Position numbers and translations under genes: made by a program. From positions 1 through 54,960 of the forward strand of contig CACZDN010000012.1 in assembly GCA_902779945.1 (NCBI GenBank): DNA of 54,960 nucleotides, given 5' to 3'. Below the pieces are notes generated by a model. The model was not told where the DNA came from, made no database searches, and worked only from the letters and a program-made list of their open reading frames with translations. Positions 7,887 through 15,782 of this stretch are shown in pieces; the stretch's first letter is position 1; each line of letters starts with the position of its first letter. Source of the stretch: Oscillospiraceae bacterium (GTDB taxonomy: Bacteria; Bacillota; Clostridia; Oscillospirales; Oscillospiraceae).

Positions 7887-10184
7887 TTACAGCTTGTTTC
7901 TCATGATCTTCCCGCTGATGGTCTTGGGAAGCTCATCCCTGAACTCGACGATGCGCGGGTACTTGTAGGGGGCGGTATGGGCTTTGACGTAGTTCTGGAT
8001 CTCCTTCTTGAGCTCCTCCGTGCCCTCCTTGCCCTTGACGAGCACGATGCTGGCCTTGACGACCTGGCCGCGGATCTCGTCCGGGGCCGCACTGACGCCG
8101 CACTCGAGCACGTAGGGCAGCTCCATGATGACGTTTTCGATCTCAAAGGGTCCGATGCGGTAGCCGGAGGACTTGATGACATCGTCCACGCGGCCGACGT
8201 ACCAGTAGAAGCCGTCCTCGTCGCGCCAGGCCTCGTCGCCGGTGTGGTAGCAGCCGTCGTGCCAGACCTCGCGGGTCTTCTCGGGCTCCTGATAGTAGCC
8301 GAGGAAGAGGCCGCACTTTCCGGGGCCGTTCTCGTCGGCGTGGACGACGATCTCGCCGCTGATGCCGTCCTCGACGGGTTTGCCGTCGCGGTCCAGGATG
8401 TCCACGCCGTAGCCGGGGACGGGCTTTCCCATGGAGCCCGGCTTGATCGTGCCGCCCAGGAGATTGGCGATGCCGAGGGTCATTTCCGTCTGGCCGAAGC
8501 CCTCCGCCACCTTGAGGCCCGTGAGCTTTTCAAACTGGTAGAAGACCTCGGGGTTGAGCGCCTCGCCCGCCGTCGTGGCGTGGCGGATGGAGGAGAGGTC
8601 AAACTTGGAAATGTCGCTCTTGATGAGCATACGGTACATGGTGGGCGGGGCGCAGAAGGTGGTGATGTTGTACTTTGCGAACATGGGCAGGATCTTCTCC
8701 GCGTCGAAGCGGTCGAAGTCATAGGTGAAGACCGCGCCCTCGCACAGCCACTGGCCGTAGAGCTTGCCCCAGAGCGCCTTGCCCCAGCCGGTCTCGGAGA
8801 TCGTGAAGTGCAGCCCGTCGCGCTCGACCTGGTGCCAGTAACGCGCCGTGACGAAGTGGCCGAGAGCGTACTTGCAGCTGTGCAGCGCCATCTTGGGGTA
8901 GCCGGTGGTGCCGGAGGTGAAGAACATGAGCATGGGATCGTCCCCGCAGGGGGAATCCTCGCTCCGGCGATAGCGGCGGGAGAAGAGGCCGAACTCGCTG
9001 TCGTAGTCGTGCCAGCCTTCGCGCTTTCCGCCGACCAGAATTTTGGTGAGGCTGAGGCCGGCGGCCTTCTCGCCCAGCTCGACCTGATGGGCAACGTCCC
9101 CGTCCGCCGTGCAGAGGATGGCGGAGACGCCGGCGGCCCGGAAGCGGTACTCGAAATCGTGGGAGAGGAGCTGGTTCGTCGCGGGGATCGCGATGGCGCC
9201 CAGCTTGTGCAGGCCGAGGATGGCGAACCAGAACTGATAGTGCCGCTTGAGTACCAGCATCACGCGGTCGCCCTTTTTGATGCCGAGGGAGGTGAAATAG
9301 TTCGCGGACTGGGAGGAGGCGTCCTTGATGTCCTTGAAGGTGAAGCGCCGCTCCGTCATGTCGTTTGCGACATGGAGCATGGCGAGCTTCTCGGGGCTCT
9401 TGCGGGCGATCTCGTCCACGATGTCGAAGGCGAAGTTGAAGCTGTCCTGGTTCTTGAAGCGGATGTCCCGGAGTGCGCCGGAGGCGTCCTCCTCGGTCTC
9501 GATGAACTTCTCGCAGAGAAGCGGCTCGCGCTCGGGCTTTTCCTCGGGCTTGACCTCGGGCTTTTCCTCCTCGAACATGAGGCCGGGCTTCTGGACGGTC
9601 TCGTTCTCGGCCATGATCATGGCGAGGAAGAGGCAGTCCTGCCCGTCGATGGCGATCATGCCGTGGGGGGTGGAGCTGTCGTAATAGATGCTGTCGCCCT
9701 CGTGCAGGATCTCCTCATGCTCACCCACTCTGACGCGCAGCGCGCCCTTGACGATGAGGTCGAACTCCTGGCCGGCGTGCGTGGTGGTGTGGATGGGCTC
9801 GTTCTGGAGCTCCGGCGAGTACTGGTAGGTGACCCAGTAGGGCGTGGCCAGCTTCTTGCGGAAGAGGGCCGCCATGTTCTGGATGACGATGCCGTCCTCC
9901 ACAGCGGTGACGAGCCCCTGTCCTTTCCGCGTCACGGCGTAGGAGGTCAGCCTTGCGCTGCGGCCCTCGAGGAGCTGGATCGGCTCGACCCCCATGGCCA
10001 TCGCGCACTTGTGCAGGAAGGTAAAGGGCAGGTCGACGCGGCCGGACTCATACTCGAGGTACTGCGCCTCCGTGATGCCGGTGCGGGCGGCCATCTCCTC
10101 GGTGGAGAAGCCGACGATGTCGCGCAGCTCACGGATGCGGAGCGCGATCTGGAGAAGCTGGTTGTCTGCGGTTTGTACGTTCAT
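7887..10184 (-). CDS. HTH-cupin domain fused to an AMP-forming acyl-CoA synthetase
   Basis: This 765-residue protein starts at the ATG at 10184 (AGAAGGAG upstream), not at an upstream in-frame ATG inside the T-box. Residues about 10-65 form an XRE-type helix-turn-helix, and 115-190 a cupin with HTTTHAGQEFDLIVKG. A Glu/Pro/Lys linker at about 205-222 leads to an acyl-adenylate-forming domain (225-765). The domain has FFTSGTTGYPKMALH, FGQTEMTLG, YHTGDEAWRDEDGFYWYVGR and a C-terminal catalytic lysine in PKTISGKIMRNKL. It resembles medium/short-chain acyl-CoA synthetases, which make acyl-CoA from acid, ATP and CoA. It is the first gene after the Ile-type T-box. The natural acid is not known; 2-methylbutyrate or isobutyrate is my inference from context. 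Confidence 0.88.
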   Translation of the reverse strand: MNVQTADNQLLQIALRIRELRDIVGFSTEEMAARTGITEAQYLEYESGRVDLPFTFLHKCAMAMGVEPIQLLEGRSARLTSYAVTRKGQGLVTAVEDGIVIQNMAALFRKKLATPYWVTYQYSPELQNEPIHTTTHAGQEFDLIVKGALRVRVGEHEEILHEGDSIYYDSSTPHGMIAIDGQDCLFLAMIMAENETVQKPGLMFEEEKPEVKPEEKPEREPLLCEKFIETEEDASGALRDIRFKNQDSFNFAFDIVDEIARKSPEKLAMLHVANDMTERRFTFKDIKDASSQSANYFTSLGIKKGDRVMLVLKRHYQFWFAILGLHKLGAIAIPATNQLLSHDFEYRFRAAGVSAILCTADGDVAHQVELGEKAAGLSLTKILVGGKREGWHDYDSEFGLFSRRYRRSEDSPCGDDPMLMFFTSGTTGYPKMALHSCKYALGHFVTARYWHQVERDGLHFTISETGWGKALWGKLYGQWLCEGAVFTYDFDRFDAEKILPMFAKYNITTFCAPPTMYRMLIKSDISKFDLSSIRHATTAGEALNPEVFYQFEKLTGLKVAEGFGQTEMTLGIANLLGGTIKPGSMGKPVPGYGVDILDRDGKPVEDGISGEIVVHADENGPGKCGLFLGYYQEPEKTREVWHDGCYHTGDEAWRDEDGFYWYVGRVDDVIKSSGYRIGPFEIENVIMELPYVLECGVSAAPDEIRGQVVKASIVLVKGKEGTEELKKEIQNYVKAHTAPYKYPRIVEFRDELPKTISGKIMRNKL

Positions 10185-10228
10185 AATGATTCTCCTTCTG
10201 TCATCTGGGAGCCGTGTCCGCAAATGAA

Positions 10229-10497
10229 TAAAAAAGGCCCGCCCCAAATCTTGAGGCGAGCCTGAATAAACCCGCGGTACCACTCAAATTGCAGTCATGG
10301 ACTGCCGCTTCGGGCCCCAACAGGCCCTATCCCTTAACGCGGGCGAACGTGAGACGCCTACTTGCGCATACGCTTTCGGATCTCCGGCTCGGAAGTGATG
10401 GGCATTTGAAGCTGGCGTTTCCGACTCACACCGTCCGTCGGATCTCTGAGAGCGCTTCCCTTCAGCCGTCTTCGTCACAGCCTTTGTGAATGTTGCC
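10229..10497 (-). promoter_or_regulatory. T-box riboswitch leader, specifier AUC (isoleucine)
   Basis: The minus strand has the diagnostic T-box sequence TGGTACCGCG (10273-10282), which pairs with uncharged tRNA. Upstream is stem I with AGAGA and GGTGTGAG loop motifs. By the spacing known from the glyQS T-box (specifier followed by AUUCUUGAG), the specifier here is ATC at 10397-10399, followed by ACTTCCGAG. That predicts tRNA-Ile as ligand. A terminator hairpin follows the T-box sequence. The leader controls the eight-gene operon ending with ilvE. Confidence 0.9.
10230..10263 (-). terminator. T-box leader terminator
   Basis: On the minus strand AGGCTCGCC pairs with GGCGGGCCT and is followed by six T. 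It is the terminator alternative to the T-box antiterminator and lies 46 bases before the acyl-CoA synthetase start. Confidence 0.85.
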
Positions 10498-10501
10498 TCA
10501 A

Positions 10502-10530
10502 TTATTACCGCAACCGTGTTCATTTGTCAA
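10502..10530 (-). promoter_or_regulatory. Sigma-A promoter of the Ile T-box operon
   Basis: TTGACA (10525-10530) and TAATAA (10502-10507) are 17 bases apart on the minus strand, close to consensus. The promoter lies 57 bases beyond the end of the Leu T-box operon. No convincing terminator separates the two, only a weak inverted repeat at about 10537-10556, so read-through into this leader is possible. Confidence 0.85.
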
Positions 10531-10587
10531 GGAGAATCTTTTACCAGGTAAAGAGAATCGGCTTTTTGACGAAAAGCGGAGTCTGTC

Positions 10588-13065
10588 TCAACTCAGATTC
10601 AGTCTTTTTGCCGCCTCCTCGCGCATCTTGTACTTGAGGATCTTGCCGGCGGCGTTCATGGGGAAGCTGTCGGTAAAGGTGATGTAGCGCGGGACCTTGT
10701 GGCGGGCCATGTGGTCGGCGATGTAGCTGCGCATTTCCTCCTCCGTCATGCTCTCGCCCTCCTTCAGGATGATGCAGGCGTAGGCCTCCTCGCCGTATTT
10801 CTTATCCGGCACGCCGATGACCTGCACGTCCTGCACCTTGGGGTGGGTGTAGATGAACTCCTCGATCTCCTTGGGGTAGATGTTCTCGCCGCCGCGAATG
10901 ATCATGTCCTTGAGCCTGCCGGTGATGCGGTAGCAGCCGTTCTCGTCCCGCTCGGCCAGGTCCCCGGAGTGGAGCCAGCCGTCGGCGTCCACGGTCTCGG
11001 CCGTGGCGCGGGGCATTTTATAGTAGCCCTTCATGGTGTTGTAGCCGCGCGAGCAGAACTCGCCCGTCTGGTTCGGGCCCAGCTCCCGCCCGGTCTCGGG
11101 GTCGATGATCTTGCACTCGACATGGGGGAAGGCGTAGCCCACCGTGTCGCAGCGCACGTCGATCGAATCGGTCCAGGCGGACATGGTGCTGCCGGGGGCG
11201 GACTCCGTCTGCCCGTAGACCGAGACGATGCCCCGCATGTTCATCTCCTCCGGCTGCGCTGCCCTGCGCATGAGCTCCGGCGGGCAGCCCGCGCCCGCCA
11301 TGATGCCGGTGCGCATGTGGGAGAAATCCGTCTTCCGGTAGTCGGGGTGGTTGAACATGGCGATGAACATCGTGGGCACGCCGTTGAAGCAGGTGATTTT
11401 TTCCTGCTGGATGCAGGCCAGCGAGCTCTTGGCGGAGAAGTACGGCATGGGGCAGAGCGTGGCCCCGTGCGTCATGGACGAGGTCATGGACAGCACCATT
11501 CCGAAGCAGTGGAACATGGGCACCTGGATCATCATGCGGTCCGCGGTGGACAGGCCCATGCGGTCGCCGATGCACTTGCCGTTGTTGATGACGTTGTAGT
11601 GCGTGAGCATGACGCCCTTGGGGAAGCCCGTCGTGCCGGAGGTGTACTGCATGTTGCACACGTCGTCCGGCTTGACCTGGGCGGCCATGGACAGCACCGT
11701 CTCCCGCGGGACCATGTCGGACAGGGCCATGGCCTCGTCAAAGGTCAGGCTTCCCTCCTGGCGGAAGTCCACGGTGATGACGTTTCTTAAAAACGGCAGC
11801 CTGCGGCAGTGGAGCGGGGTGTTCTTATCGTGGCCGCGGAGCTCCGGGCAGAGCTCGTTGATGATGGCGCGGTAGTTGGAGTCCAGGCACGACTCGATCA
11901 TGACGAGGGTGTGGGTGTCGGACTGGCGCAGGAGGTATTCGGCCTCGTGGACCTTGTAGGCGGTGTTGACCGTCACCAGGACCGCGCCGAGCTTGACCGT
12001 GGCCCAGAAGGTGATGTACCAGGCCGGGACATTGGTGGCCCAGACGGCGACCTTGCTGCCCGGCTTTACGCCGAGGTAGACCAGGGCGCGGGCGAAGTTG
12101 TCCACATCCTCGCGAAATTCCTCGTAGGTGCGGGTGTAGTCCAGCGTGGTGTACTTGAAGGCGTACTGGTCCGGAAACTCCTCGACCATGCGGTCAAGGA
12201 CCCGGGAGAAGGTCAGGTCCAGCAGCTCGTCCTTCTTCCAGACGTACTCGCCCGTGCCGTCGTGGTTGGGATAGAGGCGCTTTTTCTTGCCGCGGGTGTT
12301 TTCAAAGCGGCTCATGTAGTTGACGAAGTGCGGGAAGATGATGTCCGGGTCATCCATGTCCTCAAGCCACTCGGGCTTCCAGACAAGGGAGATGAAGCCG
12401 TCGTAGTCGATGGAGCCGAGGGCGCGGATCATCTCGTCGACAGGCAGCGCGCCCTCGCCGATGATGTTGTAGGTCCCCTGCTCGTCGGAGTCGCGGATAT
12501 GCACATGGCGCACGTAGGCGCCAAGGTTTTTGATGGTGGTGTCGGCGTCCTCGCCGCAGTCGTGGCAGGGATGGTGGATGTCCCAGAGTGCGGCGAGAAA
12601 GTCGCTGGCAAAGTCGTCCATCAGGGCGCGGAGCCTGCCCGTGTCGGCATAGATGCCGGTGGTCTTGACGAGCAGGGTGACCTCCGCCTTTTCGCACTTC
12701 GGCAGAAGGCCGGCAATGCGCTCTCGCGCCAGGTCCTCGTTCTCGCCGAGGGCGACGACGGAGACGTAGGGCGTGCGGATGCTGCCGGCGGTCTCGATGA
12801 GAAACGAAAGTTCGTCCAGCTGCGCGTCGGGGACCGTGAGGTCGATGGAGCTGTCAAGGCACGGGATGGCCATGCCCCGCTCCCGGAGCTTGCGCACGGT
12901 GCTCACGGCGTGGTAGCGGTCGAAGGGCGCGCCGCGCTCGATAAGGTCTTCGCGCTTGAAGAGATCGTAGAGCTCGATGCCGTTCATGCCGCTCTCGACG
13001 GCGCTCTCCAGCAGCTCGTCCCAGCCGAGACGCTGCCAGCCGCGTGTGGAAAAAGACAGCTTCAT
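10588..13065 (-). CDS. TIM-barrel (xylose isomerase-like) domain fused to an acyl-CoA synthetase
   Basis: This is an 825-residue two-domain protein. Residues 1 to about 260 look like a sugar-phosphate isomerase/AP-endonuclease-type TIM barrel (PF01261-like). It starts MKLSFSTRGWQRLGWDELLE and has DIHHPCHDCGE and VRHVHIRDSD, which could bind metal. Residues about 280-825 are an AMP-forming acyl-CoA synthetase, with MQYTSGTTGFPKGVMLTHYN, LHSGDLAERDENG, RITGRLKDMIIRGGENIYP and the C-terminal lysine in NAAGKILKYKM. Its ATG overlaps the stop of the LeuA-like gene by four bases. Under a leucine-type T-box, a branched acid such as isovalerate is a reasonable substrate guess. The role of the TIM barrel is unknown. 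Confidence 0.85.
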   Translation of the reverse strand: MKLSFSTRGWQRLGWDELLESAVESGMNGIELYDLFKREDLIERGAPFDRYHAVSTVRKLRERGMAIPCLDSSIDLTVPDAQLDELSFLIETAGSIRTPYVSVVALGENEDLARERIAGLLPKCEKAEVTLLVKTTGIYADTGRLRALMDDFASDFLAALWDIHHPCHDCGEDADTTIKNLGAYVRHVHIRDSDEQGTYNIIGEGALPVDEMIRALGSIDYDGFISLVWKPEWLEDMDDPDIIFPHFVNYMSRFENTRGKKKRLYPNHDGTGEYVWKKDELLDLTFSRVLDRMVEEFPDQYAFKYTTLDYTRTYEEFREDVDNFARALVYLGVKPGSKVAVWATNVPAWYITFWATVKLGAVLVTVNTAYKVHEAEYLLRQSDTHTLVMIESCLDSNYRAIINELCPELRGHDKNTPLHCRRLPFLRNVITVDFRQEGSLTFDEAMALSDMVPRETVLSMAAQVKPDDVCNMQYTSGTTGFPKGVMLTHYNVINNGKCIGDRMGLSTADRMMIQVPMFHCFGMVLSMTSSMTHGATLCPMPYFSAKSSLACIQQEKITCFNGVPTMFIAMFNHPDYRKTDFSHMRTGIMAGAGCPPELMRRAAQPEEMNMRGIVSVYGQTESAPGSTMSAWTDSIDVRCDTVGYAFPHVECKIIDPETGRELGPNQTGEFCSRGYNTMKGYYKMPRATAETVDADGWLHSGDLAERDENGCYRITGRLKDMIIRGGENIYPKEIEEFIYTHPKVQDVQVIGVPDKKYGEEAYACIILKEGESMTEEEMRSYIADHMARHKVPRYITFTDSFPMNAAGKILKYKMREEAAKRLNLS

Positions 13066-14477
13066 GCCTCACCCTCCTCGTATGCGATCTTGTTGAGTGC
13101 GTTGACGTATGCCATGATGCTGGAATACACGATGTCGGTGGAGATGCCGCGCCCGGAGTAGAGCCGCCCGTTGGACACGAGGCGCACCACCGTCTCGCCC
13201 ATGGCCTCGCGGCCCTCGGTGACGGCGCGGATCTGAAAATCGTCCAGCTCGTAATGGCGGTTGACCACCTTTTCGAGGGCGAGGAAGGAGGCGTCGATCG
13301 GGCCGTCGCCCAGGGCCACGCCCTCCAGGATCTCCCCCTGGCGGCTGAGCTTGAGGTGGGCCATGGCGGAGATGTTGCTGCCGCTGTTGATGACATAGCT
13401 CTCCACCGTGTAGCTCTGCGGGACCTGCAGGGCCACGGAGGCGATGATCGCGTCCAGCTCGCGCGCGCCGACCTGCTCCTTGTGGCGCAGCAGGTCCTGC
13501 ACGGCCTCCCACACGGCCGCGGTATCCTCCGGGCTGAGATCGTAGCCCAGGTCGCGCGCAGCCTTTTCCACGCTCGCTTCGTCGTCCCCGGGGGCGAGGG
13601 AGAGCTCTCTCGCCGTGTCCTGGACCCCGTCGTCAAAGGGCGAGCTCTTGCTGCGCTTGGTCTGGCACAGCCAGACGATCTGCCGCACGATGCGCTTGAG
13701 CTCCACCGTATGCAGGGGGCAGCTCAGGCCGAAGAGCTCGGCCCGCGCGTCCAGGATGCCGGCCACGTTCTGGAGGGAAGCGGTATCCCCGACGGCGGCG
13801 GTCTTGAGCTCCCGCGCCCCGGCGCGCGCCGCGGCGACGGTGCAGGCGTCCGCCATGGCCATGGTGTTGGCGCAGGCGACGCCGAGCGTCACGTCCGCGA
13901 GGGCGGGCACCGCGTCGAGGAGACCGCGCAGGAAGGCCGCCAGCTCCTCGGGCAGGAGGGTGCCGGTCGCGTCGCAGACCGTGACGGTCTTCGCGCCGGC
14001 TGCGACGGCGGTCTCGATGGCCTTTTGGAGAAACGCCGCGTCGCTGCGGGTGGCGTCTCCGGCGATGAATTCCACATTGTCCGTGAGCTCCGCGCAGGCG
14101 CGCACGGTGCTGTCGATGCTCTGCAGCATGGCGTCCGGCTTCTTGCGGGACAGGTATTCCATCTGCACCGTGCTCACCGGGGCCGGGACCTGCAGCCGCG
14201 GATGCCGCGCCGTCTTCAGCGCCTCCCAGGTCTGGGCAACGCTCCCGGCGTCCAGCTCCACGGGCACGGCGACGATGCTGTTTTTGACCGCCGCCGCGAT
14301 GGACTTGATGCGCAGCGCGTCCGCCCGCGCGGAGCGTATGCCCTCGATTTCGATGACGGAGACCTCCAGCCTGTCCAAAAGCTTTGCAACCTCCAGCTTG
14401 CCCTTGAAGCTCAGGCTCTGATCGCCCTGCTTTGCGAGCTGCTTCATGGTGATGTCACTGATCCGTATTTTTTCCAT
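13062..14477 (-). CDS. LeuA-like protein without DRE-TIM catalytic residues, with leucine-regulatory domain
   Basis: This 471-residue protein has the 2-isopropylmalate synthase layout: a TIM-barrel region (about 1-270) and a C-terminal LeuA dimerisation/leucine-binding domain (about 350-470, GDGPIDASFLALEK and GRGISTDIVYSSIMAYVNAL). The catalytic part is altered. The DTTLRDGEQ motif is DITMKQLAK, so the Arg and the metal-binding Asp are K12 and Q13. The metal HxH of HTHDDLG is ACANTM (A201-C202-A203). It therefore probably cannot do the acetyl-CoA condensation. The start at 14477 follows AAGGAAG; ATGs at 14495-14498 sit against the leader terminator. It is the first gene of the Leu T-box operon. 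A leucine-sensing or scaffold role is inferred. Confidence 0.82.
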   Translation of the reverse strand: MEKIRISDITMKQLAKQGDQSLSFKGKLEVAKLLDRLEVSVIEIEGIRSARADALRIKSIAAAVKNSIVAVPVELDAGSVAQTWEALKTARHPRLQVPAPVSTVQMEYLSRKKPDAMLQSIDSTVRACAELTDNVEFIAGDATRSDAAFLQKAIETAVAAGAKTVTVCDATGTLLPEELAAFLRGLLDAVPALADVTLGVACANTMAMADACTVAAARAGARELKTAAVGDTASLQNVAGILDARAELFGLSCPLHTVELKRIVRQIVWLCQTKRSKSSPFDDGVQDTARELSLAPGDDEASVEKAARDLGYDLSPEDTAAVWEAVQDLLRHKEQVGARELDAIIASVALQVPQSYTVESYVINSGSNISAMAHLKLSRQGEILEGVALGDGPIDASFLALEKVVNRHYELDDFQIRAVTEGREAMGETVVRLVSNGRLYSGRGISTDIVYSSIMAYVNALNKIAYEEGEA

Positions 14478-14498
14478 GCTGCGCACTTCCTTCATCAC

Positions 14499-14537
14499 AA
14501 AAAAGATAACCCCCGAAGTCCCTCAGGACCTCAGGGG
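14499..14537 (-). terminator. T-box leader terminator
   Basis: On the minus strand CCCCTGAGGTCC pairs with GGACTTCGGGGG (12 bp with two G-U pairs) and is followed by a T run at 14499-14504. It ends 22 bases before the LeuA-like start. Confidence 0.88.
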
Positions 14538-14769
14538 CGAATAGCAATTCGCGGTACCACCCTGCTTCTCCGCGCAAGCGCGGACTCTCTCGGGTTCCAA
14601 TAAACCCATGGCCTGTAACGGGGCCGCCCGTGATCCGCTATTCCATGCCGGGCATGTTTCGCAGATCCCGCTCAGGAATGAGACGCGCTCCGCTTCACGC
14701 ATCGGCTTGCACCAGACGCCGACTCTCTGTGCCGCTGTTCGGAGGCGATTTTCCCTCTTCGCATTTGAT
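14499..14769 (-). promoter_or_regulatory. T-box riboswitch leader, specifier CUC (leucine)
   Basis: The minus strand has AGGGTGGTACCGCG (core at 14550-14559), a stem I with AGAGAGTCGG and GGTGCAAG, and the pattern CTC-ATTCCTGAG at 14671-14682. In the glyQS T-box the specifier GGC is followed by AUUCUUGAG, so the specifier here is CTC (14680-14682), leucine. A terminator hairpin follows. The controlled genes are the LeuA-like gene and the TIM-ligase fusion. Confidence 0.92.
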
Positions 14770-14775
14770 GGGCCG

Positions 14776-14804
14776 ATTTTACCACAGCCCTCCCCCAGCG
14801 TCAA
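14776..14804 (-). promoter_or_regulatory. Sigma-A promoter of the Leu T-box operon
   Basis: TTGACG (14799-14804) and TAAAAT (14776-14781) are separated by 17 bases on the minus strand. Transcription would start just before stem I of the T-box. Confidence 0.82.
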
Positions 14805-14847
14805 CTGTGCATATTACCGTTTTTCCCGGGCGATTATGAAATAAATC

Positions 14848-14876
14848 TTGACAATTTGTCTTTAGCTCGCTAAACT
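14848..14876 (+). promoter_or_regulatory. Sigma-A promoter of the amidohydrolase gene
   Basis: TTGACA (14848-14853) and TAAACT (14871-14876) lie 17 bases apart. The predicted transcript starts near 14883, only about 23 bases before the preferred ATG at 14906. This also argues against a longer protein. Confidence 0.72.
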
Positions 14877-14905
14877 TTTTTATATTCTCAGAAATGGAGC
14901 GTCCC

Positions 14906-15730
14906 ATGCAGATCGTAGATTCCCATGTCCATATCTTTCAGGAGAACATCGCTCCCGCCGCAGTGCGGGCCACGAACGCGTTTTATGCCGGCTCCTGCAA
15001 CGAAGAGATCCCCGTGCCCGTAAGGCTCGGCGCGCTGCCCGGCACCGTGGAGGACCTGATTTCCCGCATGGCGCAGGCCGGGATCGCCCGGGCGCTCGTC
15101 TTCTCCACCGCGACCTCGGCCCACCAGGTGGAGATCATCAATGACTTCATCCGCGACGCCTGCCGGGAGCATCCGCAGCTCATCGGCGTGGGCACCATGC
15201 ACCCGGATTACCCCGACTTTGAGGGGGAGCTCCGGCGCATGAAGGCGGGCGGTCTCGTCGGCATCAAGCTCCACCCGGACATTCAGCGCTTCCGGCTGGA
15301 CGACGAACGGCTCATGCCCCTGTATGAGATCATGAGCGCGGAAAAGCTCTTCCTCATCGCCCACACCGGCGATTACCGCTACGACTACTCGACGCCGCGG
15401 CGCATGGCGCATGTAGCAAAGTGCTTCCCGGAGCTGCGCTGCATCGCCCCCCACTGCGGCGGATGGAGCGAGTGGGCGGACGCCCGCGTATGTCTCAACC
15501 TGCCGAACGTCTACATCGACACCAGCAGCACCCTCCCCTTCAACGCCTATGACGCGGCACGGCGGGCTATTGAGTCTTTCGACCCCACGCACATCTTTTT
15601 CGGCACGGACTACCCCATGTGGGACCCGGGCGAGGAGCTGGAGCGCTTCTTCTCTCTCGGGCTCGGCGACAGGCTTTGCGAGATGATCCTGGGTGAAAAT
15701 ATTGAGGCGTTTTTGAGCGCACAAGCGTAA
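14906..15730 (+). CDS. Amidohydrolase-2 family metal-dependent hydrolase
   Basis: This 274-residue TIM-barrel hydrolase starts MQIVDSHVHIF, with the metal-binding HxH of the amidohydrolase_2 (PF04909) group. Further metal and active-site positions are seen in GIKLHPD, LIAHTGDY, APHCGG and FGTDYPMWDPGEEL. Members hydrolyse or decarboxylate small cyclic or amide substrates in the cytoplasm; the substrate is unknown here. GGAG at 14896-14899, six bases before ATG 14906, makes that start better than the ATG at 14894, which overlaps the ribosome site. It is 52 bases upstream of the HD-GYP gene and may be co-transcribed with it. Confidence 0.85.
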   Translation: MQIVDSHVHIFQENIAPAAVRATNAFYAGSCNEEIPVPVRLGALPGTVEDLISRMAQAGIARALVFSTATSAHQVEIINDFIRDACREHPQLIGVGTMHPDYPDFEGELRRMKAGGLVGIKLHPDIQRFRLDDERLMPLYEIMSAEKLFLIAHTGDYRYDYSTPRRMAHVAKCFPELRCIAPHCGGWSEWADARVCLNLPNVYIDTSSTLPFNAYDAARRAIESFDPTHIFFGTDYPMWDPGEELERFFSLGLGDRLCEMILGENIEAFLSAQA

Positions 15731-15782
15731 TGATCGGCAATCCGCACCGGATCGAGTGGTGACAAGAAGGGATGATCGAATA

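Noticed and set aside
4648-10265. Several long plus-strand frames (for example 4648-6231, 5883-7169, 7977-10265)
   Set aside because: All mirror the minus-strand oxidoreductase and synthetase genes and show no domain or ribosome binding site.
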